Assembly (NCBI GenBank): GCA_021738505.1
Contig: JAIPBW010000011.1
Coordinates: forward strand, 1-56,110
Direction of reading: 5' to 3'
Source of the DNA: Bacteroidales bacterium
Lineage (GTDB): Bacteria; Bacteroidota; Bacteroidia; Bacteroidales; PWNQ01
Length of the DNA stretch: 56,110 bases
Part shown: piece by piece, positions 8,980 to 17,952 of the stretch
Layout: the number at the start of each line of letters is the position of its first letter
Numbering within the stretch: position 1 is the first letter of the stretch
The notes under the pieces: model-generated
The model's database searches: none
What the model saw: the letters and a program-made list of their open reading frames with translations, nothing else
Told to the model about the DNA's origin: nothing
Made by a program: the position numbers and the translations under genes

Positions 8980-10089
8980 TTAATGTGATTCTTGAACAGC
9001 ATCTCCTAAATACAATGCTGTCAATAACGTAAAAACATATGCTTGTATAAAAGCTACTAACAATTCTAAAAAGTTGATAAATACCGAAAAGGCTACTGAA
9101 AACAAAGATACGCCATATCCTGCAATAGCATTCGTAACGCCAAAGATAAAAATCAGACTAATGAAGCCCAAAATGATAATGTGTCCGGCTAAAATATTGG
9201 CAAACAAACGAACCATCAGCACAAAAGGCTTGGTAATCAACCCAAGAAGCTCCACAATGGGCATTAAGGGTAATGGGAACTTTAGCCACCAGGGAACACC
9301 GGGAGTATTAAAAACATGCTTCCAGTAATATTTATTCCCGCTAAAGTTCGTAACCAAAAATGTAAATAAAGCTAAAGTTAAGGTTACCGATATATTCCCG
9401 GTAATATTAGCTCCTCCGGGAAAGAAAGGTATAAGCCCGATCAGATTGGCAAAAAAGATGAAAAAAAACATTGTGAACAGAAATGGCATAAACCGTTCAT
9501 ATTTCTGCTCACCGATCGAATTTTTTCCTATATCATTTTGCACAAATAAAATTAAAGGCTCCATTAACGATTGTAAACCTTTCGGCGCCCTATCCGGATT
9601 TTGTTTATAGCGTTTGGCTACTGTCATGAATACAAGCAGCATCAGTATAACCGTAATAAAAATACCGGCAACAGTTTTTGTTATAGAAAAGTCAATCGGC
9701 TTTTGACGTGTATTGTCAACTTCCATGGTTCCCGGCTTTACAGGAACAATGTTACTTTTATCGGTGAGTTTAAACCCTTTATACGATTCATGTCCATGAT
9801 GGAATTTCGATGACATAAAGGCAATCAGTTTGGACTGATCTTTATCATATAAAATTATGGGCAAGGGGATGGTAATATGCGTCTCCCCGATTGTTGCAAT
9901 ATGCCATTCATGAAAATCCTGGACGTGACCCAATATAATATTTCCGGCATCCACAGATTTTTCTTTGCTCTGCTCTTGATGATTTTCAGATTCCCCTGAT
10001 TCTGCATGAACTGTTTCCATGCTCAAAAAAAACATTAATATCCCGATAATGGAAATATAAAGGCCTGTCTTATTAAATCTTAACAACAT
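8980..10089 (-). CDS. atpB: ATP synthase Fo a subunit (with signal-peptide extension)
   Basis: The a subunit provides the two half-channels for protons. The 369-aa protein is long because of a Bacteroidota-type N-terminal extension: a signal peptide (about residues 1-29, ending ETVHA), a His/Glu-rich segment and a folded periplasmic part up to about residue 135. The canonical core follows with about five to six helices. The stator arginine is R294 in LMVRLFANILAGH. The C-terminal helix includes VAFIQAYVFTLLTALYL. It is the first Fo structural gene after the two small accessory proteins. Confidence 0.96.
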   Translation of the reverse strand: MLLRFNKTGLYISIIGILMFFLSMETVHAESGESENHQEQSKEKSVDAGNIILGHVQDFHEWHIATIGETHITIPLPIILYDKDQSKLIAFMSSKFHHGHESYKGFKLTDKSNIVPVKPGTMEVDNTRQKPIDFSITKTVAGIFITVILMLLVFMTVAKRYKQNPDRAPKGLQSLMEPLILFVQNDIGKNSIGEQKYERFMPFLFTMFFFIFFANLIGLIPFFPGGANITGNISVTLTLALFTFLVTNFSGNKYYWKHVFNTPGVPWWLKFPLPLMPIVELLGLITKPFVLMVRLFANILAGHIIILGFISLIFIFGVTNAIAGYGVSLFSVAFSVFINFLELLVAFIQAYVFTLLTALYLGDAVQESH

Positions 10090-10203
10090 ATCTTGTTTGT
10101 TTGATTACTTAAAGTAAGTGGTCAAAAATAGCATTTTTCACAGAGAAATATGGACTTCCCCAATATTTCACTGAACTTCACCAACAAACACCCTTCTTTC
10201 TAA

Positions 10204-10623
10204 TCAGCTTTCTGGCTGATTTTCTTCTGACTTAATTTTCCTTGTGGCCTTTACAATGGAAATAACTTCAAACCCGGTATATAAAACATATAAAATAAGA
10301 AATGTAATCAAAAAGTTAACTGCATCACCGGGATTTGTAAATACATAGGCAATCAAAATTACCATAAACAGCAACAGTTTGACCACAGTTGAAATCATAT
10401 ATTGGTTATTGAAACGCCTAAACTTCTTCTTGCTGGCGTTTACTAATACTAAATGAATTATAAGAGAAAGAACATAAAAAAATCCAATCATGGGAAACAT
10501 AAGCGGGGTCACAATATCATCGGGGCTCAGCCATTTAAAAATTCCGGCCAATCCTGCAATGACGAGTGTAAATATCGTCAACCGGACGATAAAGCGCTTC
10601 ATAAAAAAAGAAGACTCCTGCAT
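10204..10623 (-). CDS. AtpI-like four-helix membrane protein of the atp operon
   Basis: This 139-aa protein has four predicted membrane helices (about residues 13-31, 40-62, 78-98 and 103-124), a basic N-terminus and a charged C-terminal tail. It lies between atpZ and atpB, 5 bases after atpZ, where other bacteria carry AtpI. By analogy it may help assemble the c-ring or aid cation supply, but the sequence similarity I can see is positional and topological only. A downstream ATG at codon 8 (MKRFIVRL) is an alternative start. Confidence 0.75.
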   Translation of the reverse strand: MQESSFFMKRFIVRLTIFTLVIAGLAGIFKWLSPDDIVTPLMFPMIGFFYVLSLIIHLVLVNASKKKFRRFNNQYMISTVVKLLLFMVILIAYVFTNPGDAVNFLITFLILYVLYTGFEVISIVKATRKIKSEENQPES

Positions 10624-10628
10624 TTTTC

Positions 10629-10856
10629 CTATTTTATTAAATCCTTTATTGCAATATAAATCGCGACTCCTACAGAAAGCAAAGATAACACAATCGTTAG
10701 AACGGGAAATTCCGTATTTAGCAGTTTATCCAATTCCACTCCGCCCCATACTCCGGCAATGATAACAATCATCATTTGAAAAGCAATCCCGGAATAACGC
10801 GCATAGTTAAATAGTTTGTTTTTGTTGTTGTTGTTTTTGTTCTGATTGCTTTTCAT
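10629..10856 (-). CDS. atpZ: AtpZ/AtpI family protein
   Basis: A 75-aa protein with two membrane helices. It has the AtpZ pattern: an aromatic start of helix 1 (YARYSGIAFQMM), a G-x-W-G-G-V-x-L-D turn (GVWGGVELDKLL) and helix 2 (FPVLTIVLSLLSVGVAIYI). AtpZ is associated with ATP synthase assembly or Mg2+/Ca2+ movement. Its Asn/Lys-rich first 16 codons overlap the 3' end of the bactofilin gene by 50 bases in another frame. No internal start would preserve helix 1, so the overlap seems real and translation is probably coupled. Confidence 0.85.
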   Translation of the reverse strand: MKSNQNKNNNNKNKLFNYARYSGIAFQMMIVIIAGVWGGVELDKLLNTEFPVLTIVLSLLSVGVAIYIAIKDLIK

Positions 10857-11232
10857 CCGTTTTATGCTCTTTATTATTCGCCGATGAGGGATTTTCCGTC
10901 ATCTGGCATGTTGCATTAAAAACGGCTCCCGATTCAATAGCCAGCTTTTTTGTGAAAACGTCACCATCAAGCCGGGCAGATGCTTGAATAGATAGTAACT
11001 CTTCCACCACAACTTTCCCTTTTACTTTTCCGGAAAGCTCTGCATTTTTACAATGTATTTCGCCTTCAACATAACCCGTTTGCCCCAGTATAATCTTTTC
11101 TTTTGAGTTGATGGAACCAATAATCTTTCCATCAATACGAAGACGTCCTGTAGACTCTAAATCTCCCCGTATTACAGTTCCGGAATCAAGTATATTGATT
11201 GCACTATTTTCCAGTTCAGTTGTTTTTGCCAT
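10807..11232 (-). CDS. Bactofilin
   Basis: Bactofilins polymerise without nucleotide into filaments that scaffold cell-envelope proteins. The protein (141 aa from ATG 11232) has a beta-helix core of about 100 residues with regular hydrophobic repeats (INILDSGTVIRGDLE, GRLRIDGKIIGSI). A low-complexity tail of Gln/Lys/Glu (QSEQKQQQQKQ) follows. An ATG five codons upstream (11247) is possible, but homologues typically begin MAK, which supports 11232. It is the first gene of the atp transcript, with a -7 box just upstream. Its tail overlaps atpZ by 50 bases. Confidence 0.92.
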   Translation of the reverse strand: MAKTTELENSAINILDSGTVIRGDLESTGRLRIDGKIIGSINSKEKIILGQTGYVEGEIHCKNAELSGKVKGKVVVEELLSIQASARLDGDVFTKKLAIESGAVFNATCQMTENPSSANNKEHKTDEKQSEQKQQQQKQTI

Positions 11233-11268
11233 TTTTTTCTTTCTCATTTCTGATCAATTGCAAGTTGC

Positions 11269-11276
11269 CAAAAGTA
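11269..11276 (-). promoter_or_regulatory. -7 promoter box of the bactofilin-atp operon
   Basis: The minus strand reads TACTTTTG, an exact TAnnTTTG match. A minus-strand TTG (11299-11297) lies 20 bases upstream and could be the -33 element. The predicted transcript would begin about 15-30 bases before the bactofilin start. Confidence 0.55.
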
Positions 11277-11448
11277 AAATTATTTTTATTCCCAGTCAAT
11301 CTTAATTTCAGGTTTGGCTACCGAATTATGTTTTGCCTAATCTTCAAAGCTGCAAAATCATTTGCTTTTTAATATAACACATCAATTTCAGCTCATTTTA
11401 TGTTCCATAAATAAAACAGCCTAAGGCTTCTGCTAAAATCAGTAACCC

Positions 11449-14085
11449 TTATTTTTCCAAATAATTCTTTTCAAAAAACTCTTTATATTTACTTACATCT
11501 TTCTGCTTATAAAACTTAGAGTAATCATTAACAGAAAGTAAAAAATGTTTCCCTCCATGATTTTTAAAAAAGTTTTGCAGTTCCTGAACACTCTTAACAT
11601 TTCTGTAATATTTCAATCCTTGTTTTGCATTATCAAACCGGCTAACAGTTAACATTTGATGTTTACTATCCAGATAGACACTATTAACCGACAATTTTTT
11701 CAACCTGTGGAATTTATTATTGAAATCAGAATAGGCTATTTTCACCTGGTTCATAGATAAATTCTCCACACTAAAAATAGCAACGTACAACTGCATCTCC
11801 TCCGGTTCGTAAGTAAACATTCCTTTATCTTTTTCAGATTTTGCAGCTTTTCCCTTTTCTTGTGATTTTTCTTCTTTCTCCGGCTCTAAGGCATCGAGCA
11901 TTTGCTTTGCTTTGGAGGCTGGTTCTGTATTTTCATAATTATTAACCACATATTTTAAAGACTTCACATATGTTGTGGAGTCAGCACTTTTCCCCTGGGC
12001 AAATGCTTTTAACAATGCCAGGCGGGCTGCAGTTGTAGATTCGCTATATCGGCTCATTCCTGTATCCGCAAGTGTTTTTGCCTCATCATATAACCCATCC
12101 TTGTATGCATTCCACGCTTTTTGATAAAAGTTCTTTGCTTCATCTTTTTTATTAGCTTGTTTTTTAAAGTAATCTGGATTCTTTATAAACCGGGCATATT
12201 CGCTCTCCGGATACTTTTCAAGTATCAGGTTTTTATATTTCTCAGACTTCGTATCGTTATTCAGTTTTTTATGATTTTGATACAAATGATAATAGGCTCT
12301 TGTCGTATACTTAGACTCGGGGAATCTGTTGATCAGCTCTTCATGGCTCTCTACAGCTTTATTAAAATCTTTAAGTCCCTCCTGATAAATCAACCCCAGG
12401 TTAAACAAGGATTCTTTAATTATGCTATCTGAAAGCGCCATAGCTGAATCGCTTAATGGAAGGTCTTTCAGATAATATGCTTTGTCTTTGTTGGTCATTT
12501 GTTTCCCGTTCAAGGAGTCCAGGCCAGCTCCCTGTGCCTGACGGTTTCTTTCTTGGCCTCCGAAGTTAGTAGAACTTTTACTACTTAAACGCCAGTTATC
12601 CTCTAATTTCCTTTCTCCCCATTGCTGCCGGAATTCATTAAACCCAAACGATTTCGCCTGGTTATTATAAAAATACCATTCGCCACTGCCTCTTCCCATA
12701 TTTTGATTTCGAGCCTTGTTCATTTCAGCCTGTTGCTTAGCTATTCTTCTCCGCCGTTCTTCTTCCTTTCGTTTTCTTTCCTGCTCACGAACATCCTCAA
12801 TCAACTTGCTAATGAATTGATCTCTTTCTGCTTCCGGCATTTGAGCAATCCGCTGTAAACTATCTTGTTTTTCTACTTGCACCAGATTCGTAACAAGATC
12901 AGAAAGAACATTATGCCGGGTTTTCAAAGAGTCATAGTTGGGATAATTTTGGGGAATAACTAGCATTGCGCTATCATAATATGACTGTGAAAGTTCATAT
13001 TTACGTTGGTCAAAATAAATTTCTCCTAATTCAAGCGCTGATTGGGCCTTTTGCCGGTTGTTATTACTGCTTTTGGCTACGGATTTTTGAAGATAATCAA
13101 TCCCTTTTTGACGATTATTTTCCTCCAAGGCAATTTGGCTCAACGCATAATATATCACATCCTGATATTCTTTGTTTTTTGCATCTTTGAGCATTTCCTG
13201 CAATTCCGAACGAATATCAAAATCGTCATCCCGCTCTCCCTCGTAGGATTGCGCAATTTTAATTTTAGAATAAAAAGTCAATTCATACGATGGATTATTC
13301 TGAATAACTTTTTTAAATGTATTTATTGCTTGTCTGTTTCTTCCCTGCTCTTGATATATCTGTGCTTTGATAAATCGCATCCGGTTTTTTACATCTTTAT
13401 CGTTACTGGCTTCTATGGCTTTATTAATCCACTTTATGGCCTCTTTATGATTTCGCTCATTGATAAAAAGCTGCGCAAAAACCCTGGGATACAAACGCTT
13501 TCCATTTTTTGTAACTTCTCCCCGTTTTGCAAAATATCTTACTTCCTCTAACGCATTTAACGCCTGATCATTATTTCCTCTTATGACATCGACCCAGGCT
13601 TTCCATATCATCGCATCATAAGTCAAATCGTGGCGATGGTATTTGGAGATCACATAATTAAACAATCGTTTGGACAGCATGTACTCCTGTTTGTAAAACT
13701 GCGCCTTCCCCATCAACATATAAGCATCGTCAATCCAATTATTATATTCTTTTCCATGGAATTCCATGGAATGCTTCCGGATAACTTTTGCAGCTTTATC
13801 TATTGCGCGATCCAACTTTGGGGATGCTGACTGGGACGCTTGTTCATCGGCCAGGCGAAAGACAGGCAGAATTTCATTAAAATTATCTTTATGAGCATCC
13901 TGAATTTGCTTTACCCCTTGCTTTAAGGCCTGATCTCCATTAAAATAAGCATTGTAATGGGCCGTAAGGTTATGAAAAACCCTTCTGCTGAAAGTGTTCT
14001 TCTTTGTTGAACAGCCCCAAGAACCAATTAGGATAAGAGCTATAAAAGAAAGACTTATAAGTATTTTGACCTTGTGTTTCAACAA
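11449..14085 (-). CDS. porW: PorW/SprE family TPR lipoprotein (type IX secretion)
   Basis: PorW (SprE in gliding flavobacteria) is an outer-membrane lipoprotein needed for type IX secretion and gliding. The 878-aa protein has a lipoprotein signal peptide with Cys at residue 25 (LIGSWGC). The family hallmark CSTKKNTFSRRVFHNLTAHY follows directly. Many TPR-like helical repeats run from about residue 115 to 700, with a charged Arg/Glu segment near 430-460, and a C-terminal domain of about 100 residues follows. It is transcribed toward the bactofilin-atp block. No other T9SS core gene (porK-N, sprA) was identified in the window. Confidence 0.88.
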   Translation of the reverse strand: MLKHKVKILISLSFIALILIGSWGCSTKKNTFSRRVFHNLTAHYNAYFNGDQALKQGVKQIQDAHKDNFNEILPVFRLADEQASQSASPKLDRAIDKAAKVIRKHSMEFHGKEYNNWIDDAYMLMGKAQFYKQEYMLSKRLFNYVISKYHRHDLTYDAMIWKAWVDVIRGNNDQALNALEEVRYFAKRGEVTKNGKRLYPRVFAQLFINERNHKEAIKWINKAIEASNDKDVKNRMRFIKAQIYQEQGRNRQAINTFKKVIQNNPSYELTFYSKIKIAQSYEGERDDDFDIRSELQEMLKDAKNKEYQDVIYYALSQIALEENNRQKGIDYLQKSVAKSSNNNRQKAQSALELGEIYFDQRKYELSQSYYDSAMLVIPQNYPNYDSLKTRHNVLSDLVTNLVQVEKQDSLQRIAQMPEAERDQFISKLIEDVREQERKRKEEERRRRIAKQQAEMNKARNQNMGRGSGEWYFYNNQAKSFGFNEFRQQWGERKLEDNWRLSSKSSTNFGGQERNRQAQGAGLDSLNGKQMTNKDKAYYLKDLPLSDSAMALSDSIIKESLFNLGLIYQEGLKDFNKAVESHEELINRFPESKYTTRAYYHLYQNHKKLNNDTKSEKYKNLILEKYPESEYARFIKNPDYFKKQANKKDEAKNFYQKAWNAYKDGLYDEAKTLADTGMSRYSESTTAARLALLKAFAQGKSADSTTYVKSLKYVVNNYENTEPASKAKQMLDALEPEKEEKSQEKGKAAKSEKDKGMFTYEPEEMQLYVAIFSVENLSMNQVKIAYSDFNNKFHRLKKLSVNSVYLDSKHQMLTVSRFDNAKQGLKYYRNVKSVQELQNFFKNHGGKHFLLSVNDYSKFYKQKDVSKYKEFFEKNYLEK

Positions 14086-14133
14086 TATGATTCCTGATTT
14101 TCTGATTTGTCTATATAATAAACTTAAAAGCTA

Positions 14134-14141
14134 CAAAAATA
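14134..14141 (-). promoter_or_regulatory. -7 promoter box of porW
   Basis: The minus strand reads TATTTTTG (TAnnTTTG consensus) 48 bases upstream of the porW ATG. No -33 element was recognised. Confidence 0.45.
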
Positions 14142-14251
14142 TTTTATTTTTTCTAACCAGTATGATTCATAAAAAATTTAGATATATAAGTCATTCATGT
14201 TTGCTGTAAAAATCGTTCTTCAAAATAGAGATTATACAAAATCAAAATGCT

Positions 14252-14259
14252 TATCTTTG
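14252..14259 (+). promoter_or_regulatory. -7 promoter box upstream of M23-dxr-rseP
   Basis: TATCTTTG matches TAnnTTTG exactly. If used, it gives a leader of about 150 bases before the M23 ATG at 14419, containing the hairpin at 14370-14395. Confidence 0.45.
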
Positions 14260-14369
14260 CCTCTTAATTTAAAGGCGCTTGCATTAAACGAAAATGAATT
14301 CGTGTTTGTTAAAACCCCCTTTCTTAATAGCACATTTAATGAAATAAACGTGACTTAACAAACAAACAC

Positions 14370-14395
14370 TAATTAACTCTCTTTTGCGTTAATTA
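14370..14395 (+). promoter_or_regulatory. Leader hairpin before the M23 peptidase gene
   Basis: Perfect 8-base arms (TAATTAAC 14370-14377, GTTAATTA 14388-14395) enclose a 10-base loop. A second pairing, GACTTA (14352-14357) with TAAGTC (14394-14399), competes with or extends it. It lies 24 bases before the ATG, so it could affect ribosome access, or be an AT-rich operator. Confidence 0.35.
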
Positions 14396-14418
14396 AGTCA
14401 AAATTAATCAACATTTCA

Positions 14419-15318
14419 ATGCAAAACGAAGAAAACAACAAAAAACACTGGCTTAAAAAATTCTGGCATAAATACCGCCTGGTTATTATGCAGGAAGATA
14501 CTTTTGAAGAGAAGTTATCTTTCAGACTTTCGCGGCTTAATGTTTTTGTCGTTGTTTCATTATTGGCTATCGTTCTTGTTTCTGCTACAACATATCTTAT
14601 TGCCTATACTCCTCTAAAACAATATATTCCGGGCTACAGCAATGTCCAATTGGAAGAGGATCTGTATGAACAGGTAAAAAAGACCGATTCCTTAACACGT
14701 GTGATACATTCCAGAGAATTATATCTGGAAAATTTGAGAAATGTTTTACATGGCAATACAGACGCTCTGGTAGACACCGTGCTATCAAACAGAGACACAA
14801 CCAGGCGCTATAAAGACATAGAATTCAACAAAAGCCCTGAAGACTCCATATTACGTAAGAAGATACAAAAACTTGACAAATATAATCTGGTTTATTATGA
14901 TAATGAATATCAAAATAAATCCTATAACAACCAAACCTCAATAAGAAATTTCTTTTTCTTCCCTCCACTTACAGGAAGAGTCACTAATGGATTTAATACT
15001 CAGAAAAGACATTATGGGGTTGATGTTGTTGCAAAAGATAATGATGCGATAAAAGCTACTTTGGATGGACGTGTTATTATTGCCAACTGGACATTAAGAA
15101 CCGGCTATGTCATTGCATTAATGCATAAAAACAATGTAATCTCCGTATATAAACATAATGCTTCTTTGTTAAAGGAACAGGGAGAAACTGTGAAAGCAGG
15201 TGAGCCAATTGCAATTTATGGAAATACGGGCGAACTAACAACAGGACCGCATTTGCATTTTGAAGTCTGGCATAACGGCAGCCCGGTAAACCCAAGAGAA
15301 TATATGAGTTTTCAATAA
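14419..15318 (+). CDS. Membrane-anchored M23 family metallopeptidase
   Basis: This is a LytM-type endopeptidase predicted to cut peptidoglycan cross-links in the periplasm. The 299-aa protein has a cytoplasmic N-terminus, one membrane helix (about residues 42-62), a short coiled-coil-like spacer and a C-terminal M23 domain. The zinc ligands are intact: H198 and D202 (HYGVD) and H280 of HLH (278-280). H246 (YKHNASL) is the likely catalytic His. An active enzyme is therefore expected rather than a degenerate activator of the EnvC type. It heads a plus-strand run with dxr and rseP. Confidence 0.9.
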   Translation: MQNEENNKKHWLKKFWHKYRLVIMQEDTFEEKLSFRLSRLNVFVVVSLLAIVLVSATTYLIAYTPLKQYIPGYSNVQLEEDLYEQVKKTDSLTRVIHSRELYLENLRNVLHGNTDALVDTVLSNRDTTRRYKDIEFNKSPEDSILRKKIQKLDKYNLVYYDNEYQNKSYNNQTSIRNFFFFPPLTGRVTNGFNTQKRHYGVDVVAKDNDAIKATLDGRVIIANWTLRTGYVIALMHKNNVISVYKHNASLLKEQGETVKAGEPIAIYGNTGELTTGPHLHFEVWHNGSPVNPREYMSFQ

Positions 15319-15412
15319 ACCCCAGTTTAATCAATGATGAAAATCCTCTTCCATATCACTTCATATACGATTTATCTTAAGTTACACAGAAAAAGAAACG
15401 TTTAGGTAAACT

Positions 15413-16579
15413 ATGAAGAAAAGAATTGCTATATTAGGTAGCACAGGCTCCATTGGAACCCAGGCATTGGAAGTTATCCAACAGCATGAAGAATTGTTTT
15501 CTGTTGAAGTGTTAAGTGCGCAAAAGAATGCCGATTTACTTATTAAACAAGCGCTAAACTTTAAGCCTGATACTGTTATCATTGGCAACAAAAACTTGTA
15601 CTCAAAAGTCCATGACGCATTAAATCCGTTGGACATTAAAGTTTTCGCCGGCGAAGAATCGCTTGCCCAGGTGGCCGAGATGGGAAATTCAGATTTGGTA
15701 TTAAATGCTTTGGTAGGATTTGCAGCACTAAAACCCACGTTAAACGCTATTGAGTCAGGAAAAACCCTCGCCATGGCAAATAAAGAAACATTTGCAGTTG
15801 CCGGAGAGCTGGTTATCAAAAAAGCAAAACAAAAAAATGCTACTATCTTGCCTGTTGACTCGGAACACTCTGCCATCTTTCAATGTCTGGCCGGAGAACA
15901 TGGTAATCCGATAGAGAAAATTTATCTTACGGCCAGTGGCGGACCTTTCAGGGAATTATCAGCCAGCCAGGTGGAAACGGTTACAAAAGAAGATGCTTTA
16001 AAACATCCCAATTGGAACATGGGGAATAAAATTACGGTTGACTCCGCTTCATTAATGAATAAAGGTCTGGAAGTTATTGAAGCTAAATGGTTGTTTGATT
16101 TAAAACCTGAACAAATAGATGTCGTGGTTCATCCACAATCTATTATTCACTCAATGGTAGAATTTGAAGACGGATCAATTAAAGCACAAATGGGATTGCC
16201 GGATATGAAAGGGCCTATTCAGTATGCACTAACTTATCCGAAAAGAGAAAAAAGCAATTTTAAGAAGTTTAGCTTTGATGATTTCTCGAACCTTACATTT
16301 AGCAAACCACGGAAAGATGTGTTCCGTAACCTTGAACTGGCTTATTATGCATTGAATAGAGCAGGAAATATGCCTTGCATCCTCAATGCAGCCAATGAAA
16401 TTGCCGTTGAGGCATTTCTGAAAGATCAGATTGGGTTTATACAAATGAGCGATATCATTGAAACAGCAATGAACAAGATTACTTTTATTAGTCATCCATC
16501 ATTAGATAATTTAATACATACGGATACTGAGACCAGGGCAAAAGCAAAAGACCTTATCGAATCATTATCCAAACAATAA
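15413..16579 (+). CDS. dxr: 1-deoxy-D-xylulose 5-phosphate reductoisomerase
   Basis: Dxr (IspC) converts DXP to 2-C-methyl-D-erythritol 4-phosphate with NADPH, the committed step of the MEP isoprenoid pathway. The 388-aa protein has the NADPH-binding motif ILGSTGSIG (residues 7-15), the metal/substrate motif DSEHSA (near 154), the flexible loop SGGPFRE and WNMGNKITVDSASLMNKGLE. Length is normal. The gene is 12 bases upstream of rseP, an arrangement common in bacteria. A second MEP enzyme, ispG, lies elsewhere in this window on the other strand. Confidence 0.97.
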   Translation: MKKRIAILGSTGSIGTQALEVIQQHEELFSVEVLSAQKNADLLIKQALNFKPDTVIIGNKNLYSKVHDALNPLDIKVFAGEESLAQVAEMGNSDLVLNALVGFAALKPTLNAIESGKTLAMANKETFAVAGELVIKKAKQKNATILPVDSEHSAIFQCLAGEHGNPIEKIYLTASGGPFRELSASQVETVTKEDALKHPNWNMGNKITVDSASLMNKGLEVIEAKWLFDLKPEQIDVVVHPQSIIHSMVEFEDGSIKAQMGLPDMKGPIQYALTYPKREKSNFKKFSFDDFSNLTFSKPRKDVFRNLELAYYALNRAGNMPCILNAANEIAVEAFLKDQIGFIQMSDIIETAMNKITFISHPSLDNLIHTDTETRAKAKDLIESLSKQ

Positions 16580-16591
16580 AAGCAGAAAAGA

Positions 16592-17932
16592 ATGGACGTA
16601 GTTATAAAGATATTACAATTACTATTGAGTTTGTCTATCCTCATTATCCTACACGAGGGCGGACACTTTTTATTTGCACGCTTATTTAAAACACGAGTTG
16701 AGAAATTTTACCTTTTTTTTGATCCCTGGTTTTCACTATTTAAAATCAAAAAAGGACAAACAGAATATGGCATCGGCTGGTTGCCATTAGGCGGATATGT
16801 GAAAATATCCGGCATGATAGATGAATCCATGGACAAAGAAGCCATGAAAAGCCCGCCCAAACCTTATGAATTCCGGGCTAAACCTGCCTGGCAACGCTTG
16901 CTTATTATGCTGGGCGGAGTTACTGTGAATCTTATTTTGGGATTCTTAATATATTCGGCTGTCCTGTTTACCTGGGGCGAAAAGTACCTGCCAAATGAAA
17001 ACATCAAAGATGGGTTATGGGTTACAGACTCTCTTATGATGGATATGGGAATGGAAAACGGCGATAAAGTGCTTACAGTTGATAACGAGCCCGTTAAGAA
17101 ATATTCGGATATCATGCCAGAATTGCTCAATGGAGGAACAGTTACCGTTGAACGCGAGGGCAAAATAAAAGAGATTAACCTTCCGGAAAACTTTGCAGGG
17201 CAATTGGTTGAAAATGAATCCATGATGGTTTTATACCCGCGGATACCATTTTTTATCCAGGCAGTCCCTGATTCTTCTGTTAATAGTAATTCCGGCTTAA
17301 AACCCAAAGATAAGGTACTTGCTATCAATGGAGAAGAAATAAAATACTATGATCAGGCCGCTAACCATTTAAAACAATATAGTGGCGACAGCATCAACTT
17401 ACTTATAGAAAGAGAAGATTCCACACACAATGTGGGTGTCTATATAACAGACAATGGCCAGATGGAAGTTCAGGCAGCCATTTTACCTCCGGATGATTTA
17501 TACAAATTAGGGGTCTATGAATACCGCGTAAAAAGTTATGGTCCTTTTGAAGCAATTCCGGCCGGGTTTAACAAAGCCTGGTCTACGCTTTCTTCCTACG
17601 TCCAGCAGTTTAAGCTTATTCTACAGCCTAAAACCGGAGCCTATAAAGGGCTTGGCGGCTTTGGCACGATCATGAGTTTATTCCCTGCTTCCTGGAACTG
17701 GCAAGCATTCTGGGAACTGACAGCCTTTCTGTCCCTAATCCTGGCTTTTATGAACATCCTTCCCATACCCGCTTTAGACGGTGGACATGTGATGTTTTTA
17801 CTTTATGAAATTGTTGCCGGCCGCAAACCCAATGAAAAATTTATGGAGTATGCTCAGTTGATCGGAATGGCACTATTGCTAACCCTGCTTCTTTATGCCA
17901 ACGGCATGGATGTACTGCGTGGCTGCACTTAG
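16592..17932 (+). CDS. rseP: RseP site-2 protease (M50)
   Basis: RseP is an intramembrane zinc protease that cleaves anti-sigma factors and remnant signal peptides. The 446-aa protein has the HExxH motif as HEGGH (residues 21-25) in the first membrane helix. Two PDZ-like segments follow (about 135-200 and 210-290). The C-terminal membrane region carries the third zinc ligand in PALDGGH. No rseA/sigE-type partner is encoded nearby, so its substrate here is unknown. It ends 20 bases from the convergent YitT gene. Confidence 0.94.
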   Translation: MDVVIKILQLLLSLSILIILHEGGHFLFARLFKTRVEKFYLFFDPWFSLFKIKKGQTEYGIGWLPLGGYVKISGMIDESMDKEAMKSPPKPYEFRAKPAWQRLLIMLGGVTVNLILGFLIYSAVLFTWGEKYLPNENIKDGLWVTDSLMMDMGMENGDKVLTVDNEPVKKYSDIMPELLNGGTVTVEREGKIKEINLPENFAGQLVENESMMVLYPRIPFFIQAVPDSSVNSNSGLKPKDKVLAINGEEIKYYDQAANHLKQYSGDSINLLIEREDSTHNVGVYITDNGQMEVQAAILPPDDLYKLGVYEYRVKSYGPFEAIPAGFNKAWSTLSSYVQQFKLILQPKTGAYKGLGGFGTIMSLFPASWNWQAFWELTAFLSLILAFMNILPIPALDGGHVMFLLYEIVAGRKPNEKFMEYAQLIGMALLLTLLLYANGMDVLRGCT

Positions 17933-17952
17933 AGATTGAATGACAGCACATT

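Larger units (their letters stand above)
14086..14418. other. Divergent intergenic region porW / M23 peptidase
   Basis: This 333-base gap has no gene. It carries the porW -7 box (14134-14141, minus), a plus-strand -7 box TATCTTTG (14252-14259) and a leader hairpin upstream of the M23 gene (arms 14370-14377 and 14388-14395, with outer pairs GACTTA 14352-14357 and TAAGTC 14394-14399). The rest is AT-rich without recognisable structure. Confidence 0.6.
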
